Origin: Brachypodius melanocephalos
Taxonomy: Eukaryota; Chordata; Aves; Passeriformes; Pycnonotidae
Length of the DNA stretch: 64,000 nucleotides
NCBI GenBank assembly: GCA_013398615.1
Contig: VZSR01002092.1
Coordinates: forward strand, 1,254,109 to 1,318,108
Direction: 5' to 3'
Both the position numbers and the translations under genes were made by a program. The first letter of the stretch is position 1; each line of letters begins with the position of its first letter. Below the pieces are notes generated by a model. It ran no database searches, was not told where the DNA came from, and was given only the letters and a program-made list of their open reading frames with translations. Positions 28,921-38,914 of the stretch are shown here, piece after piece.

Positions 28921-29310
28921 CTAGAACAAGCTAACAGCTGCTCCCACAAAATTGCAGCTGAGGCCTGGATTCAGGGAGAGACCACGTGGTGATGAGGAGG
29001 AGGCAGCTGTCTGCCTCAGATCTGCTAGATGCATCCCTACGGAATCTACTGTGGTTAGGATGTTTTTTAAAAAAATACCTGAACGCACTGACTCCCCAAG
29101 TGGATGTTTTGCTGTGCTCACAAGAGACTGTGCCTTTTCTCTGCAGTCCTCTGTCCCTCCGTTCAGGATGTGCCAAAGTAAATTCACTTCCCTCAAAAAG
29201 CCTGGGAGACTCTTCTGTGCTCAACGAAGGCTGGGTGGCAGCTGGAAAGGGATGCCACACCCTGGGTTTTTGGTGCTTAAAGTACATATCAGCATATGTA
29301 AATAAAGCTG
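28921..29310. other. GC-richer segment open in several frames
   Basis: Four overlapping frames of 91-118 codons occur here, two on each strand, within less than 400 bases. This reflects locally low TA content rather than four genes. CTTTTCTCTGCAG at about 29134-29146 is a good plus-strand acceptor consensus, and the plus frames run on for about 50 codons after it. No domain is recognised. An old exon, a retrocopy fragment or an unclassified repeat remain possible. Confidence 0.3.
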
Positions 29311-31559
29311 GGAAATAAGTCTGATCTTATTAAAAGGATTCAGCCTGAACCTTATCAATGAGGTGGTGGTACCTGATTTCCAGACACCCACTTCAGGGGT
29401 CCTTTCTCCATCAGTTCTGAGAGATTTCCCTGTGACATCCTATCCCCCATGTTCCCTTGCTGAAAATTGGTGCAGAGCCCAAAAAGAAAAGGAATTCCAA
29501 AAAGGAATGACATTACAATAGAGTATCATCTGGAGGCCAAGTTTGCCTGAATATTTGTAACAGGATGAGAAATTAGCGCAGTCGTTTTCACTTTTTCAGA
29601 ACTCCCATTAAGCACAATTCTGAGGGCAAGGACCATTAGTTTTAATAGCAAATAAGACAAGTGAACACTACAAATCTTCAGTATTGTTGGTGTAGAACTC
29701 CTTGCAGCATCTAAAGTCCGTATTTTTCTCTCCATAGAAAAATGCTGATATTTTATTTCTAAAATATACAGCACTGACTTCAGGTCTTCAACAACTCACC
29801 ATGTAATTTTTTTATTTTGTGTACCAGATAGTTAAGAAGGCCAGTGGAAGCACACTGGCTATGGTGTGAGTCCACAACAATGTCATTCAACTTTCTTTCA
29901 AATTAATTTGTCTAATGGAGCAGTGTTTTAACACATAAGTCAGAATTCAAGTCTGGATAAGCGGCTATTCCTGATTATTCAAGAATTAATGGAGATAGAA
30001 GCAAAGAGGTCTTTTTAGCAAAATTATTTACTGGCTGCTTCCACACTGCTAATGTGTTTTCTGCTGTTGGAGAATGTTTTGGGTCTTTGTGCATATTGGA
30101 CTGCTCAGACACTAAGTATGGCCTCAAATTAATTTTTAAATATGTACTGTGTAAACACAGTGAAAACATTTTTTAGTCAAAGATGGAAAGTCTCTGAAAA
30201 AATAATTCTATCTATTGTGCCTGAAACTATATTTTAAGACCATGGAGAATACTTAGCCATGGCATATTTAGTTTATTTCCAGAAGCAATTCAAGATTTCA
30301 GTTTCAACCAATAAATTTTTACAGCTAAAAAATTTTACATTGTTTGCTTTTGTGTCATACCAAGTAAACTCAAGAGTGCCAGAATCTGAGTTGACAGTCA
30401 CCTCTCTAACATGAGAAATATTTGTTCAAATATTTCCCTCAGCTTTTCATTCTACACCTTACTCTCACTTTGGTTACACACACATGTTCATTGATGTGAA
30501 AATAAATCACAAGGCAATTTTTTTTCAGCAGAATATCAATATAGTAACATTTTGAAATGGGCCAAGAGATATTTAGGAATTAAACACCCATTGTCTCTAA
30601 AGGCACTCTTGAAAACAAGAGTGAAGGTTCTAGTTAATTTTAGGGATTTGGTAAATCTAACCATAGGTTCTGGGTTTATGCATACCCTTTGTCACTTTTG
30701 ACAGACCTGGACAGACTGTTCATGGCACTGGCACTTGTTGCTATTTGCATGAGGCAGTTTTCTGAGGTTCTTATTCCCTACAAATGAAGAAGAAATACCT
30801 GCAGAGAGTGATTCAGAGCAGCAGTCTAACCGTACGTGCTCTGATTCATCTGCTGGAGTGCATCTCTCCCGGGTGACTCCAGATGGAATTCATGGACCTG
30901 CCTCCCCAGTCTAAAGTTAGCCTGCATGGATCTTAGCTGCTTGCTTTTCTTGTGAGTTCAGTTCTTCTGTGTTCATAAAATATTTAAATTTTTTTTCAGA
31001 GTATTTCTGGCAAATTTAGCAATGTGGTTCTCCCCTTTTAGTCCAGAAAACACTGTAGTCACCTCCCAGACTTGGGCATGCAAATGAAAAAATTAAGACT
31101 ATTGTGTTAAGGCAATGAAACTGTCATATGCAGCTCTACAAGAATCTAAAATAGGCTTGACAAGAAAACATATCTTTGTTTCCAAATAAGTTAAAATTTT
31201 GAAGGAAAATGATAAAATAGTATTAGAGAAAGAAGGAGAAAGCAACCTTACAAATTACCAAAACAGGATTTAGATCTTTAGATTTCTTAATTAACATGCC
31301 TCGCTGGTTTTGTTTCCAGTTCTCTTGTTTCTTGTTCTATGATATTTCTTCACTACTGGTAGCAAGGAAATTAGTTGCTCCTGAAGTTTATACAGCAGAA
31401 GTTAGAGACAATCCATTAAAATTTAATGAATCCATCACTCAGTTGCTTCTTCTTTTTCACTTATAGTTTTTAACAGATATTTACTCTCCCCATGGTTTAT
31501 CCATGCTTTTTTGGTATGCAGTCTTCCCTGAAATAATGAACTGTTCAAAATAAAATTTT
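29311..31559. other. Unique AT-rich non-coding DNA
   Basis: No gene or repeat is recognised. A small hairpin, CACTCTTG-AAAA-CAAGAGTG, occurs at 30604-30623. Confidence 0.5.
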
Positions 31560-32170
31560 AGTCTAAAATATCCGGCTTCCTAATTGGTATCTTTTATCGT
31601 GTTTTGTCTAACAACTTTATTGCTCTCAGTGAACCCTCTGAACTGTTTTGAAGGGTGCACTGTGAAGAACAAGCTTCGTTTAGGAAAAGAAAATCCAGAC
31701 GGTGTGTGAGAAATGATTGTGGCTTATCTGAAAGGGTCTCTCTAATTGCATGTTCTCAAGATAAATGGAAGTTCTAGGAAATTATGGTATGAAGAAAAAT
31801 AGAGGTCAGAACGACGGGTGAAGCTGTCACATTCCATCGCCTGCAGTACTAAAATATTAACTATGCCTGCCAGGGTACTTCTCGTGTGTTAATAAATCAT
31901 TATGTTTGACTCTGGTGAGGTAGTCCAGGGTAACAAAACATCCTCAGAGGATGACGTCATTCTCTTTCAGATCAATGTATAATCACAATTCCTTGGTTTG
32001 TCCTAAATATATTTCGTACAGAACACTTTGCTATTGTCAGGTATTGGATGGAAATTAATTACTCTGACAGTTCACTGACAGAAGCCTCTGATACTGCTAT
32101 ACTGAATTCAATTGACTTTCCACGAGATAAGTTGTTTTCTGCATTGTTCGTCTTAGCACCACATGTCTCA
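31560..32170. promoter_or_regulatory. Possible constrained non-coding element cluster
   Basis: This 600-base stretch keeps about ten CpG dinucleotides (in TATCGTG, TTCGTTT, GACGGT, AACGACGGG, CATCGCC, CTCGTG, GACGTC and TTCGTA, for example) although it is not GC-rich, while neighbouring DNA has very few. It contains the perfect palindrome ATGACGTCAT (31951-31960), a CREB/ATF site, and several homeodomain-type TAATTA/AATTA cores. Reading frames are closed on both strands. Retained CpG in AT-rich DNA suggests selection or lack of germline methylation. This is an inference from composition, without any alignment. Confidence 0.3.
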
Positions 32171-33271
32171 AAGATCAAATTGGCATCTAAAATTGCCAGT
32201 TTACTAATTTGACTTTTTTTCCTTCTTCTGCTAAGATAATTGATCTCTTCATTGTTAGATCATTTCCTTCCTGAGCTCAAATTGATGATAATTAGATGCA
32301 AGAACTATAGAGAAAAGACCAGCTTTAGAGGAAAATCAATTGCAAGTGTATGGGTGGATGATAATTTTAGTTACATTATCACTATAATATGTATCTATTC
32401 AAAAGCTCTTTCTAGATGCAGAAATAATTTGAAAAAAGGACGTTTTAGTGAAAACTGAGGTACTGGGGTTTTGTGGGGTATCTGCTAGAAGAAAACAATC
32501 TGAATAGAGAGCAACTTCTTTCAGAACAACTCCATTTCGAAGGCAGATAGAAACAGATAGAAACAGTTTTGTTTAGCATCCATAAGACCATTTCCATATG
32601 GTCACTTCTATATGATCATTAAAATTTTGACAACTGCCACTAATTCTTCAGAGTTGGTGGGGTTCTGCCCCATTTTAGAAAGCACTTCTGTCAGCAGATC
32701 CCCAGATTCCATTGTCATGTCTTGCAATGTGAGACTCGATATGATTTACCCCTTTTCACACTCCTCAGTAGCAGTGCACAGATCAAACATGTTTTTCATG
32801 CAGGTCCCTGGTATCTGCCCCTCCTCAGGGCCTCACAGATCAGGCAGGAATATTCAGCATGTCCCTGTCTGCCAGATCCCGATGCCCAAATGGGAGTGAT
32901 GGAACAGGGCTGTGCCATAACCAGGACAAGTATTGGTAGAAAGCCCCAACCCATGAGAAGTAAGGTGCTGCAAAACCACTCCCTGCCCCATGCCTCAAGC
33001 CCTTCCCGTGATATCTGTGTTTAGTAGCCATTTAACAACCAATGAGATATCCTTCCCATGGTCTTGTGGCAAGTGAATTTCCTGCATCAGGATCTTTTTC
33101 AGCTGAATTCAGTTTGAATTCACAGTGTTTATCTGCTTGAAACATCTTTTACTTGTACAAAGAAAGGAAAAACTTGCAGGAAAAGGAAAAAACTTGGACT
33201 AGAAAGAGGTCTAAACTGAGTTTGGGAAGAAAATCAACATTTTGTCATATTTCATATTATGAAGCAGGTGA
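32171..33271. other. Non-coding DNA with one GC-richer stretch
   Basis: Between 32640 and 33030 the sequence is GC-richer and open in two plus-strand frames of 95 and 100 codons and in one minus-strand frame. The peptides show no motif and the frames overlap one another. It may be an unclassified repeat. The rest is featureless. Confidence 0.4.
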
Positions 33272-33572
33272 AATCACAGAATCACAGAATATGCAGGTTG
33301 GAAGAGATCTTCAAGATCATTGGGTCCAACCCAGCCCTATCACCTCAACTAGATCATGGCACCGAGTGCCACATCCAGTCTTTTTTAAACACATCCAGGG
33401 GTGGTGGCTCCACCACCTCCCCGGGCAGACTATTCACTCTCTCAATGAAAAACTTCTTCCTAATATCCAACCTATGTTTCCCTTGACACAGCTTGAGATT
33501 GTGTCCTCTCGTTCTCCCAGTTGCTGCCTGGAGAAAGAGACCAACCTCCAGCTGTCTACAGCCACCCTTCAG
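33272..33572 (-). mobile_element. CR1 LINE fragment (3' end), minus orientation
   Basis: This starts with AATCACAGAATCACAGAAT, the reverse of the CR1 3' terminal repeat. It continues with GGTTGGAAGAGATCTTCAAG, GGGTCCAACCCAGCC, a short GTGGTGGCTCCACCACCTCC inverted block, and CTTCTTCCTAATATCCAACC, and ends near TACAGCCACCCTTCAGG. This is the canonical avian CR1 3' region in reverse complement, less diverged than the 16.4 kb copy and therefore probably younger. It is 5'-truncated at about 300 bases with no coding capacity. The 146-codon plus-strand frame overlapping it is antisense CR1, not a gene. Confidence 0.95.
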
Positions 33573-34323
33573 GAAACTCTTTCAGATCAATAAAATGTGG
33601 TATTTTTGAGAACTAGAAGTAGTTTTAATCATATTTCTGAAGGACAGAGCCACTATTTAAAAATAGGCCAACTTAGCTTTAGGTTAAGGGCCTATATCTA
33701 AGAACTTTAAGGACAGACTGGGAAAGGCCCTGTCTTCTTAGTGCCTTGTCTGAAGTATCTGTGCCTAGCTAATCTCAGAAGGGTGTGGGCCTAGATGGTT
33801 CTTTTATCTGACACAGTATAGCAGTTCTTGTGCACCCAAGATGGGATGGGATTCTCTGTATTTAGTGAAAATTTTCTCTACTCTTTCCCACATTCCCAGG
33901 TTAAACTTCAAGAAATGACATTGTGCCTCAAAATCTTGAAATAGATGAACACTAGCCCCAAGGAAGGTTCAACAGATTACCAGCTATTTTCATACACACA
34001 ATGAAACACCTCCTTTCTTCTAAGAACTTGGAATGGGAATGACTCAAGGAGTTACAGAAATGTCACATTCTGCCTTTCTGCAGGCAATGTTAAATTCAGG
34101 CAATGGTCTTCTTTATTTCACAGGCCTTTCCCATTAGTTTTTGTTACAGTTGTAAGTCCTCAAAGGAAGAACAGCTGCTTAATAATGTCCAGAGCTACAC
34201 CAATTGCAATGAGAACATAGAAAACTAGCAGCACAGTATATTAAGAAGTGGATTCCAAAATGCTGGATTTTGATACCTTGCATTGTTAGTGATAACAAAT
34301 TCAAAAGTCAGAATAAAGGTTAC
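33573..34323. other. Non-coding DNA (possible intron of the 34-38 kb candidate)
   Basis: No exon is recognised. If the 34.3 kb exon is real, this would be the beginning of its next intron on the minus strand. Confidence 0.4.
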
Positions 34324-34527
34324 CTCCTTGCTGCATGAATCCTTTTCTCCCTCTGGTGAATGACAAGGTTTCTCCTCCTCTTTGTGAAGAAAAAAATGTA
34401 ATATGGATTTAATTTGGAGGAATCTCCTTTGGCTCAATTTATTACCAGTGCCTTTGCCATTGTCAGTGCAACACTGCACATCAGGACTGATAAAATACAT
34501 TCCTTCTTCTGGCTGGCATAGTGCATC
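34324..34527 (-). CDS. Candidate coding exon 2, Cys-containing extracellular segment
   Basis: On the minus strand, a pyrimidine-rich acceptor (TTTGGTTTCATTTTCAG) ends at 34528. The following 204 bases are open in phase 0 up to a GAG|GTAACC donor at 34324. The 68 predicted residues begin DALCQPEEGMYFISPDVQCC, followed by a Lys/Glu-rich stretch with two more Cys. The C-x(5)-Y-x(7)-CC spacing resembles the start of a TNF-receptor cysteine-rich domain, but the CxxG that should follow is absent (Asn where Cys is expected), so family membership is weak. It joins in frame to the signal-peptide exon at 37970-38047. If the donor is not used, the frame runs to a stop at 34225. I could not find exon 3. 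It may be a real divergent gene, a dead one, or a chance pairing. Confidence 0.33.
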
Positions 34528-35831
34528 CTGAAAATGAAACCAAATAGATCACATATAACTAGTGACTATCTTTTTACAATAAAATTTATTATAACACATA
34601 TGTATACAACTAAGGATATGTGATTTAGGCTGGTTCTGAGTATCCTTCTTGTGCTTTTTGTCTTTGAAAGATGTCTGAATGTGATACTTTGATATGAAGT
34701 ACTTCCTTCTTCTTCCTTCAGGCAGCGAATATTGTATTAAATAGCTGACAGATACTTGTCACAGCAGCACTACCATGATTCCCTGTAATTTCAGCTTTGA
34801 TGTATTTTTTAATTAAGAAAGAACCTTTGTTTTGAAAAAGATCCTGAAGTCTTCTAAAAACTGTTACATATTAAAACACAAATTAGTTATAAAGACATCA
34901 GCTCTCATGTGGAAACATCCTTCTGTGGATAAGGAGATGGAAAGAATTAGAAAATAGTTGTTTGGTTTTAAAAGAAGATTGCAAAAGGAAAAAGTATAGG
35001 AAAGGATGTGAGGATTTTAGGGACCTTTAAGTAGCAGGCTGGAATCTCAACATAATTGTGTTTGGCACTTTTCCAATGAGTATTGGGAGCTTATGTTTTA
35101 GGGAGAATCAGAGTGAACAGCTGTCAGCAGGTCTTACATGAAAAGATAAGCCAAAGCTTTATATCTTCTATGTATTTCTCAAACCCTCCCGTGGAATCAC
35201 ACTGTCACCATAGTAACCTTATCATGGCTAAATGGTGCCTAAGTGTTCCACATTACCAGTGCACCTTTTTGAGCCCAAAACTTCAACTTTCTCAATTACT
35301 GAGTTTCCTGGTTTAAGAGGAATTTGATTATTCTCTGAAATTAACATATATGAGTAAACATTAGAAAACAGAAAGAAACAATCAAGCTAAAGTAAAAGGT
35401 TTTACCTAACTGATTAGAATAAAAGGTACAGATATGGAGAAGTCAATAAAATTCAGCCACAATTTACCAGAACAATTTCTAGTAAGTACTGTAAATCCAA
35501 AGGGTCTTATGGTGAAGCACATGATGCAGATACCTGCCAAAATGGTAATTTCCCTCCTCCCTGTCCAAGGTTATCAAGCACACTCTAACATGCTGCAAAC
35601 TGAAGGCTGCCAGCAGAAAAACCAAACTAAATTAATTCTGCATGTTATTTCTCAGAAACCTCTTGGGACATTCAGAGTACAAGCCCTATAAAACCAGCAG
35701 GTAAATTTCTCCTGCCAGTTTTTCCTAAGGACTTCCCAGCTGCTGCTGCCTTGCTGGAAATGGCTGGACAACGCCCCATCACAATGCAAGAGTTGTGTAA
35801 ATGGATCCCTGACCCTGGCCTGGCACATGTA
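34528..35831. other. Putative intron; left part may include ERV leader sequence
   Basis: The segment lies between the two candidate exons. About 35540-35831, next to the LTR on its downstream side, is GC-richer and may be internal retroviral leader sequence, although no primer-binding site or gag motif is recognised. The small plus-strand frames at 35.43-35.69 kb and 35.83-36.02 kb are not supported as genes. Confidence 0.4.
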
Positions 35832-36105
35832 TGTCGCTATAGGACATGAAAAGAACAAGACTCACTCCAGTTCGAAGTCAGAAGGCAAAAACGGGGCAAG
35901 TTTGGTTTTGTGCTTGGGGTTATATAGTTTTTCTGACAAAGACCACAGATTGGAGGACGAGGTCACCACCTCTCCAACCCCACTGGTCCAAATCACAGTC
36001 CATCATCTGACTCCTCCTTAGAGAAAGGAATGTAAACAAGAAGAGAGTGGTTAGAAAAATATCACTCTGTTTACGTGAAAGTCTGTGAGAAACTCCACTA
36101 AAGAA
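35832..36105 (-). mobile_element. Endogenous retrovirus LTR, minus orientation
   Basis: On the minus strand this reads as an avian LTR I recognise from other bird genomes. A U3 region includes a GATTTGGACCAGTGGGG block and a GTGGTGACCTCGTCCTCCAA block. A TATA box follows (ACTATATAACCCC, 35919-35931), then a decayed poly(A)-signal region near CACAAAACCAAAC. The U5 end reads TTTTCATGTCCTATAGCGACA and finishes in CA at 35832. The U3 start is approximate because no clear TG terminus or target-site duplication was found. No matching second LTR exists in the window, so it is a solo LTR or one end of a fragment. The family name is not assigned. Confidence 0.65.
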
Positions 36106-37969
36106 CGCAAAAATATGAGAAGACTAGAAAGATCAGGGCAACATATGCACACACACACACATGTGCCAGCACACACGAGGTCCTGCAAAGAGACAGCACA
36201 GCTGAAACTCCAGCACGGGCACATGGATGCAGCCTCAGGTGGAAATCACAGCCTGATACACACATGCAGCCCCCTGAGGGACTGGATGCATTTTTCATGT
36301 CATGTGCCAGTGCTAATTTCATAATTCTCATGTAGATTCATGTTCAGTGAAGGGACAAGAAGGTAGCCAAAACACCGAGAGTCTCTTTCATACTCCGTAT
36401 CTGCAACATATCTTGCTTTAGTATTGTCTTACTGAACTCCAGCAAATAAACACTCAAAAGGAAAGTGAATCTTTTCTACTTCCCTTTCAATCAGAATAAG
36501 GAAATATTTCACTACAGTTTTGAGAGTTTCATCAAGCCTTTGAACAAAATTGAGCCTAGACTTGATGGTATTTCAAAATTTAAAATGCAGAAGAAAGCCC
36601 TTTGAAATTTTGCTGATCAAAAACATTAAAAGGCCACAAAGCCTCTTAAAATTTTTATTTACAGTTCACATTTAATTCAGGTTATTTGGGGAAGTTATAG
36701 ATTAGTATATCCTGCTGTTATAAAATACATATTTATAAGGTTTAGATGAATAATTTACAGAACCAATGTACTCCTCTGCTCCTGAAAAAAATATTTGAAA
36801 TCAGATCATGGTTTGGAGGATTTCTTTGTTACTTGAGATTAATCAACCATGTATTAGTGATTAAAATTTTTATTTTGTGGCTTGCCTATGACTGGTTCTT
36901 AGAATGTTTAATATTCTAGTTGTAGTGATAGGTCAGATAAGTCGTTTGCTGCTATTTCCTTGCTCTGATTGGACCGATAAAAGAAGTTTTCTAAAATAAA
37001 TTGCCTTGCAGGAGGACAGAATATTCAGTTTCTGTGAATGCTTGTGCATGTGATTTTGAAAAAACATTTCTACTGGTTTGATTTGATAGTATAAATATTT
37101 GAACAAAAGAAATATAAGCCAATACTAAACATGCCAAAGCAAAATATCAACAAATATTTTAAACAAAAGCTTTTCCTCTATATTGTCTCAACTTGAAATA
37201 ATTAGAAAGAAACTAGAGAATTTTTTGTATCCTTTTCTACCTGATAGGACTAGAAGCCAGCTTCTATTCTGTTCTGACAAACCTATCTGCTAGTCTTTAT
37301 TTCTTTGGAAAACTAAATAAAACGTTTGCATCTGCATGTACCTCACTTTAGAAAAATGATCACATTTTTCTTTGCTGTACTTAGGATGGGTCCAAGAGTA
37401 TGACTTACCCCAGTCATTTCGCAAGGAGGAAAAGTGCCATTAATAGCATCTCTTCCAAATGAACAATTAAGCCAGGACTGCAAATTATTATTTTACCTCT
37501 CATTGCTGAAACTTAGGAAACAAATTTCTATTGATGATAATTGAGAAGATTAAAAAGATTTCTTCAAATTTATTGCCCAAAGGATGACATAACATGGCAC
37601 AGCAAACTGAAGAATTATTTTTCTGAGTTTGAGAATGTCATTCTGCAACTTCTGCACTGTCTTTTCTGTTTGTGCCTTTTTCTTTCCCCTGTTTGTGAGT
37701 TCTGGCAGCTGGTTACAAACCATTGGAAGATGGTACATTCAGCTTTCCAAAGCAGAGAACATCATTCTAAGATGGAGAATGGATGTCCAGGAGATGAGAG
37801 ACTGAGCCAGGACCCAGTTTCTCTGTTTTCTGTACATAGCCCTACCTCAAATCTCTATGGTAATTTAGGAATATCACTTTCACTACTTTTGTTTATCTGT
37901 AAAACAATGTTTGCAAGAACAACATCATGTTAATGTGGTGTTTTCCTAAGTGATACAAAATAGACTTAC
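36106..37969. other. Putative intron or intergenic DNA
   Basis: AT-rich sequence with a short CA run at 36147-36160 and no recognised exon. The 130-codon plus-strand frame at 37541-37933 has a Leu/Cys/Phe-rich stretch near its start-proximal third. It lacks splice or homology support and is considered chance. Confidence 0.45.
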
Positions 37970-38047
37970 TGCAGAATGGATCCAGATGATGAAGACAAAG
38001 AAAATCTTCTGTGCAGATGTCATTGTCTGACTCGGAGAATCCGTCAT
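37970..38047 (-). CDS. Candidate coding exon 1 with signal peptide
   Basis: On the minus strand an ATG at 38047 (or a second in-frame ATG at 38023) opens a frame that ends at a strong donor, GCA|GTAAGT, at 37970. The peptide from the second ATG, MTSAQKIFFVFIIWIHSA, is a textbook signal peptide: a Lys-containing n-region, about 10 hydrophobic residues and a small-residue cleavage site (H-S-A). Upstream, TTCTTGTTTCATGCAG at about 38095-38110 could be an acceptor, making the preceding bases 5' UTR. The donor phase is 0, matching the acceptor at 34528, and the joined protein would expose DALC at the mature N-terminus. The second ATG gives the better signal sequence; the first adds 8 polar residues. 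I do not recognise the gene. Confidence 0.4.
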
Positions 38048-38863
38048 ACCATCAATCTCTAAACGTCAAACTGTCAGTACTGCATGAAACAAGAATTTCA
38101 GGGTGTTGTAGAGTGCAACACATTTTTCTAGCACATAAAAATATTTTTACGAAATCCTCCTCTATAACTAGCTGACATTCTAATAAAAGCCACGTAAACA
38201 TGATGGGTTGTGCTCTAGTCATGTAACAAAGGCAGGTAGTACAAAGAGTCTCCTTTGTGACTCTTTGTTACAAATTGTTCTTCTGTCTTGGAATGACAAA
38301 CATCCCTTGTGAACTTTGAAGAGGAAGGTCAGCGTTCCTCAGGTGACCTAGGCTTGGAGTACTGCAGAGAACTCTCTCTGCAAATGGGAAGACACTGAAA
38401 ACTTTTGCAAAGGGCAGAGGAGTGTTTGTCCTCCCCAAGATTCTGTAAATTGCTGTGGGAAGGATGAGAAAGAGGCTCTTTGTGACACCCCCTTGGTACA
38501 ATGCATTCTCTGTGACAGTCACCTAGCTAAGAAAATTAGATGGAACATGATGAGCTGGATCTGTCATGTGAAGTTGCATTAAGTACCAGGCTATTTTTAT
38601 GAAAACTGGCTTCAGCTGCTTACCTGAAAGAAATCGACAGAATGAGAGCATTATAAATGGGGGTTTTTTAGAAAAGATAATGATAGTAAGAGCCTTAAAT
38701 TTTATATTGGACTATGAAGGTGGCAATAACATTAACTGATAGCAGGTAGCATTTTTCATAACAGGGTCATGAGATAGTTTACTACTGGAAATCACCACTA
38801 TATTCAAAATCAAGTATATGCATGTCTTTGCCCTTATGACTTTGCTCACTTTAGATGTGCATA
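38048..38863. other. Non-coding DNA upstream of candidate exon 1
   Basis: If the exon at 37970-38047 is real, this would be a 5' UTR intron or promoter region. No CpG island, TATA box or other strong promoter signal is visible. A nested inverted repeat at 38222-38272 is listed separately. Confidence 0.4.
38222..38272. repeat. Nested short inverted repeats
   Basis: TGTAACAAAG (38222-38231) is inverted as CTTTGTTACA (38263-38272). Inside it, ACAAAGAGTC (38241-38250) is inverted as GACTCTTTGT (38259-38268). Two alternative 10-bp hairpins share the right arm. The biological meaning is unknown and chance or slippage is likely. Confidence 0.55.
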
Positions 38864-38872
38864 TGCACACAT

Positions 38873-38911
<39 letters not shown>

Positions 38912-38914
38912 CAT
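38864..38914. repeat. Compound (CA)n(TA)n microsatellite
   Basis: An interrupted CA run to about 38890 is followed directly by about 11 units of AT. Related TG/GC-alternating words (GCATGTGTGCGTGCATGCG) occur at 39077-39096. The small minus-strand frames crossing it are repeat artefacts. Confidence 0.95.

Noticed and set aside
33153..33593. 146-codon plus-strand frame
   Set aside because: It is the antisense of the CR1 3' end and is shared with every CR1 copy.
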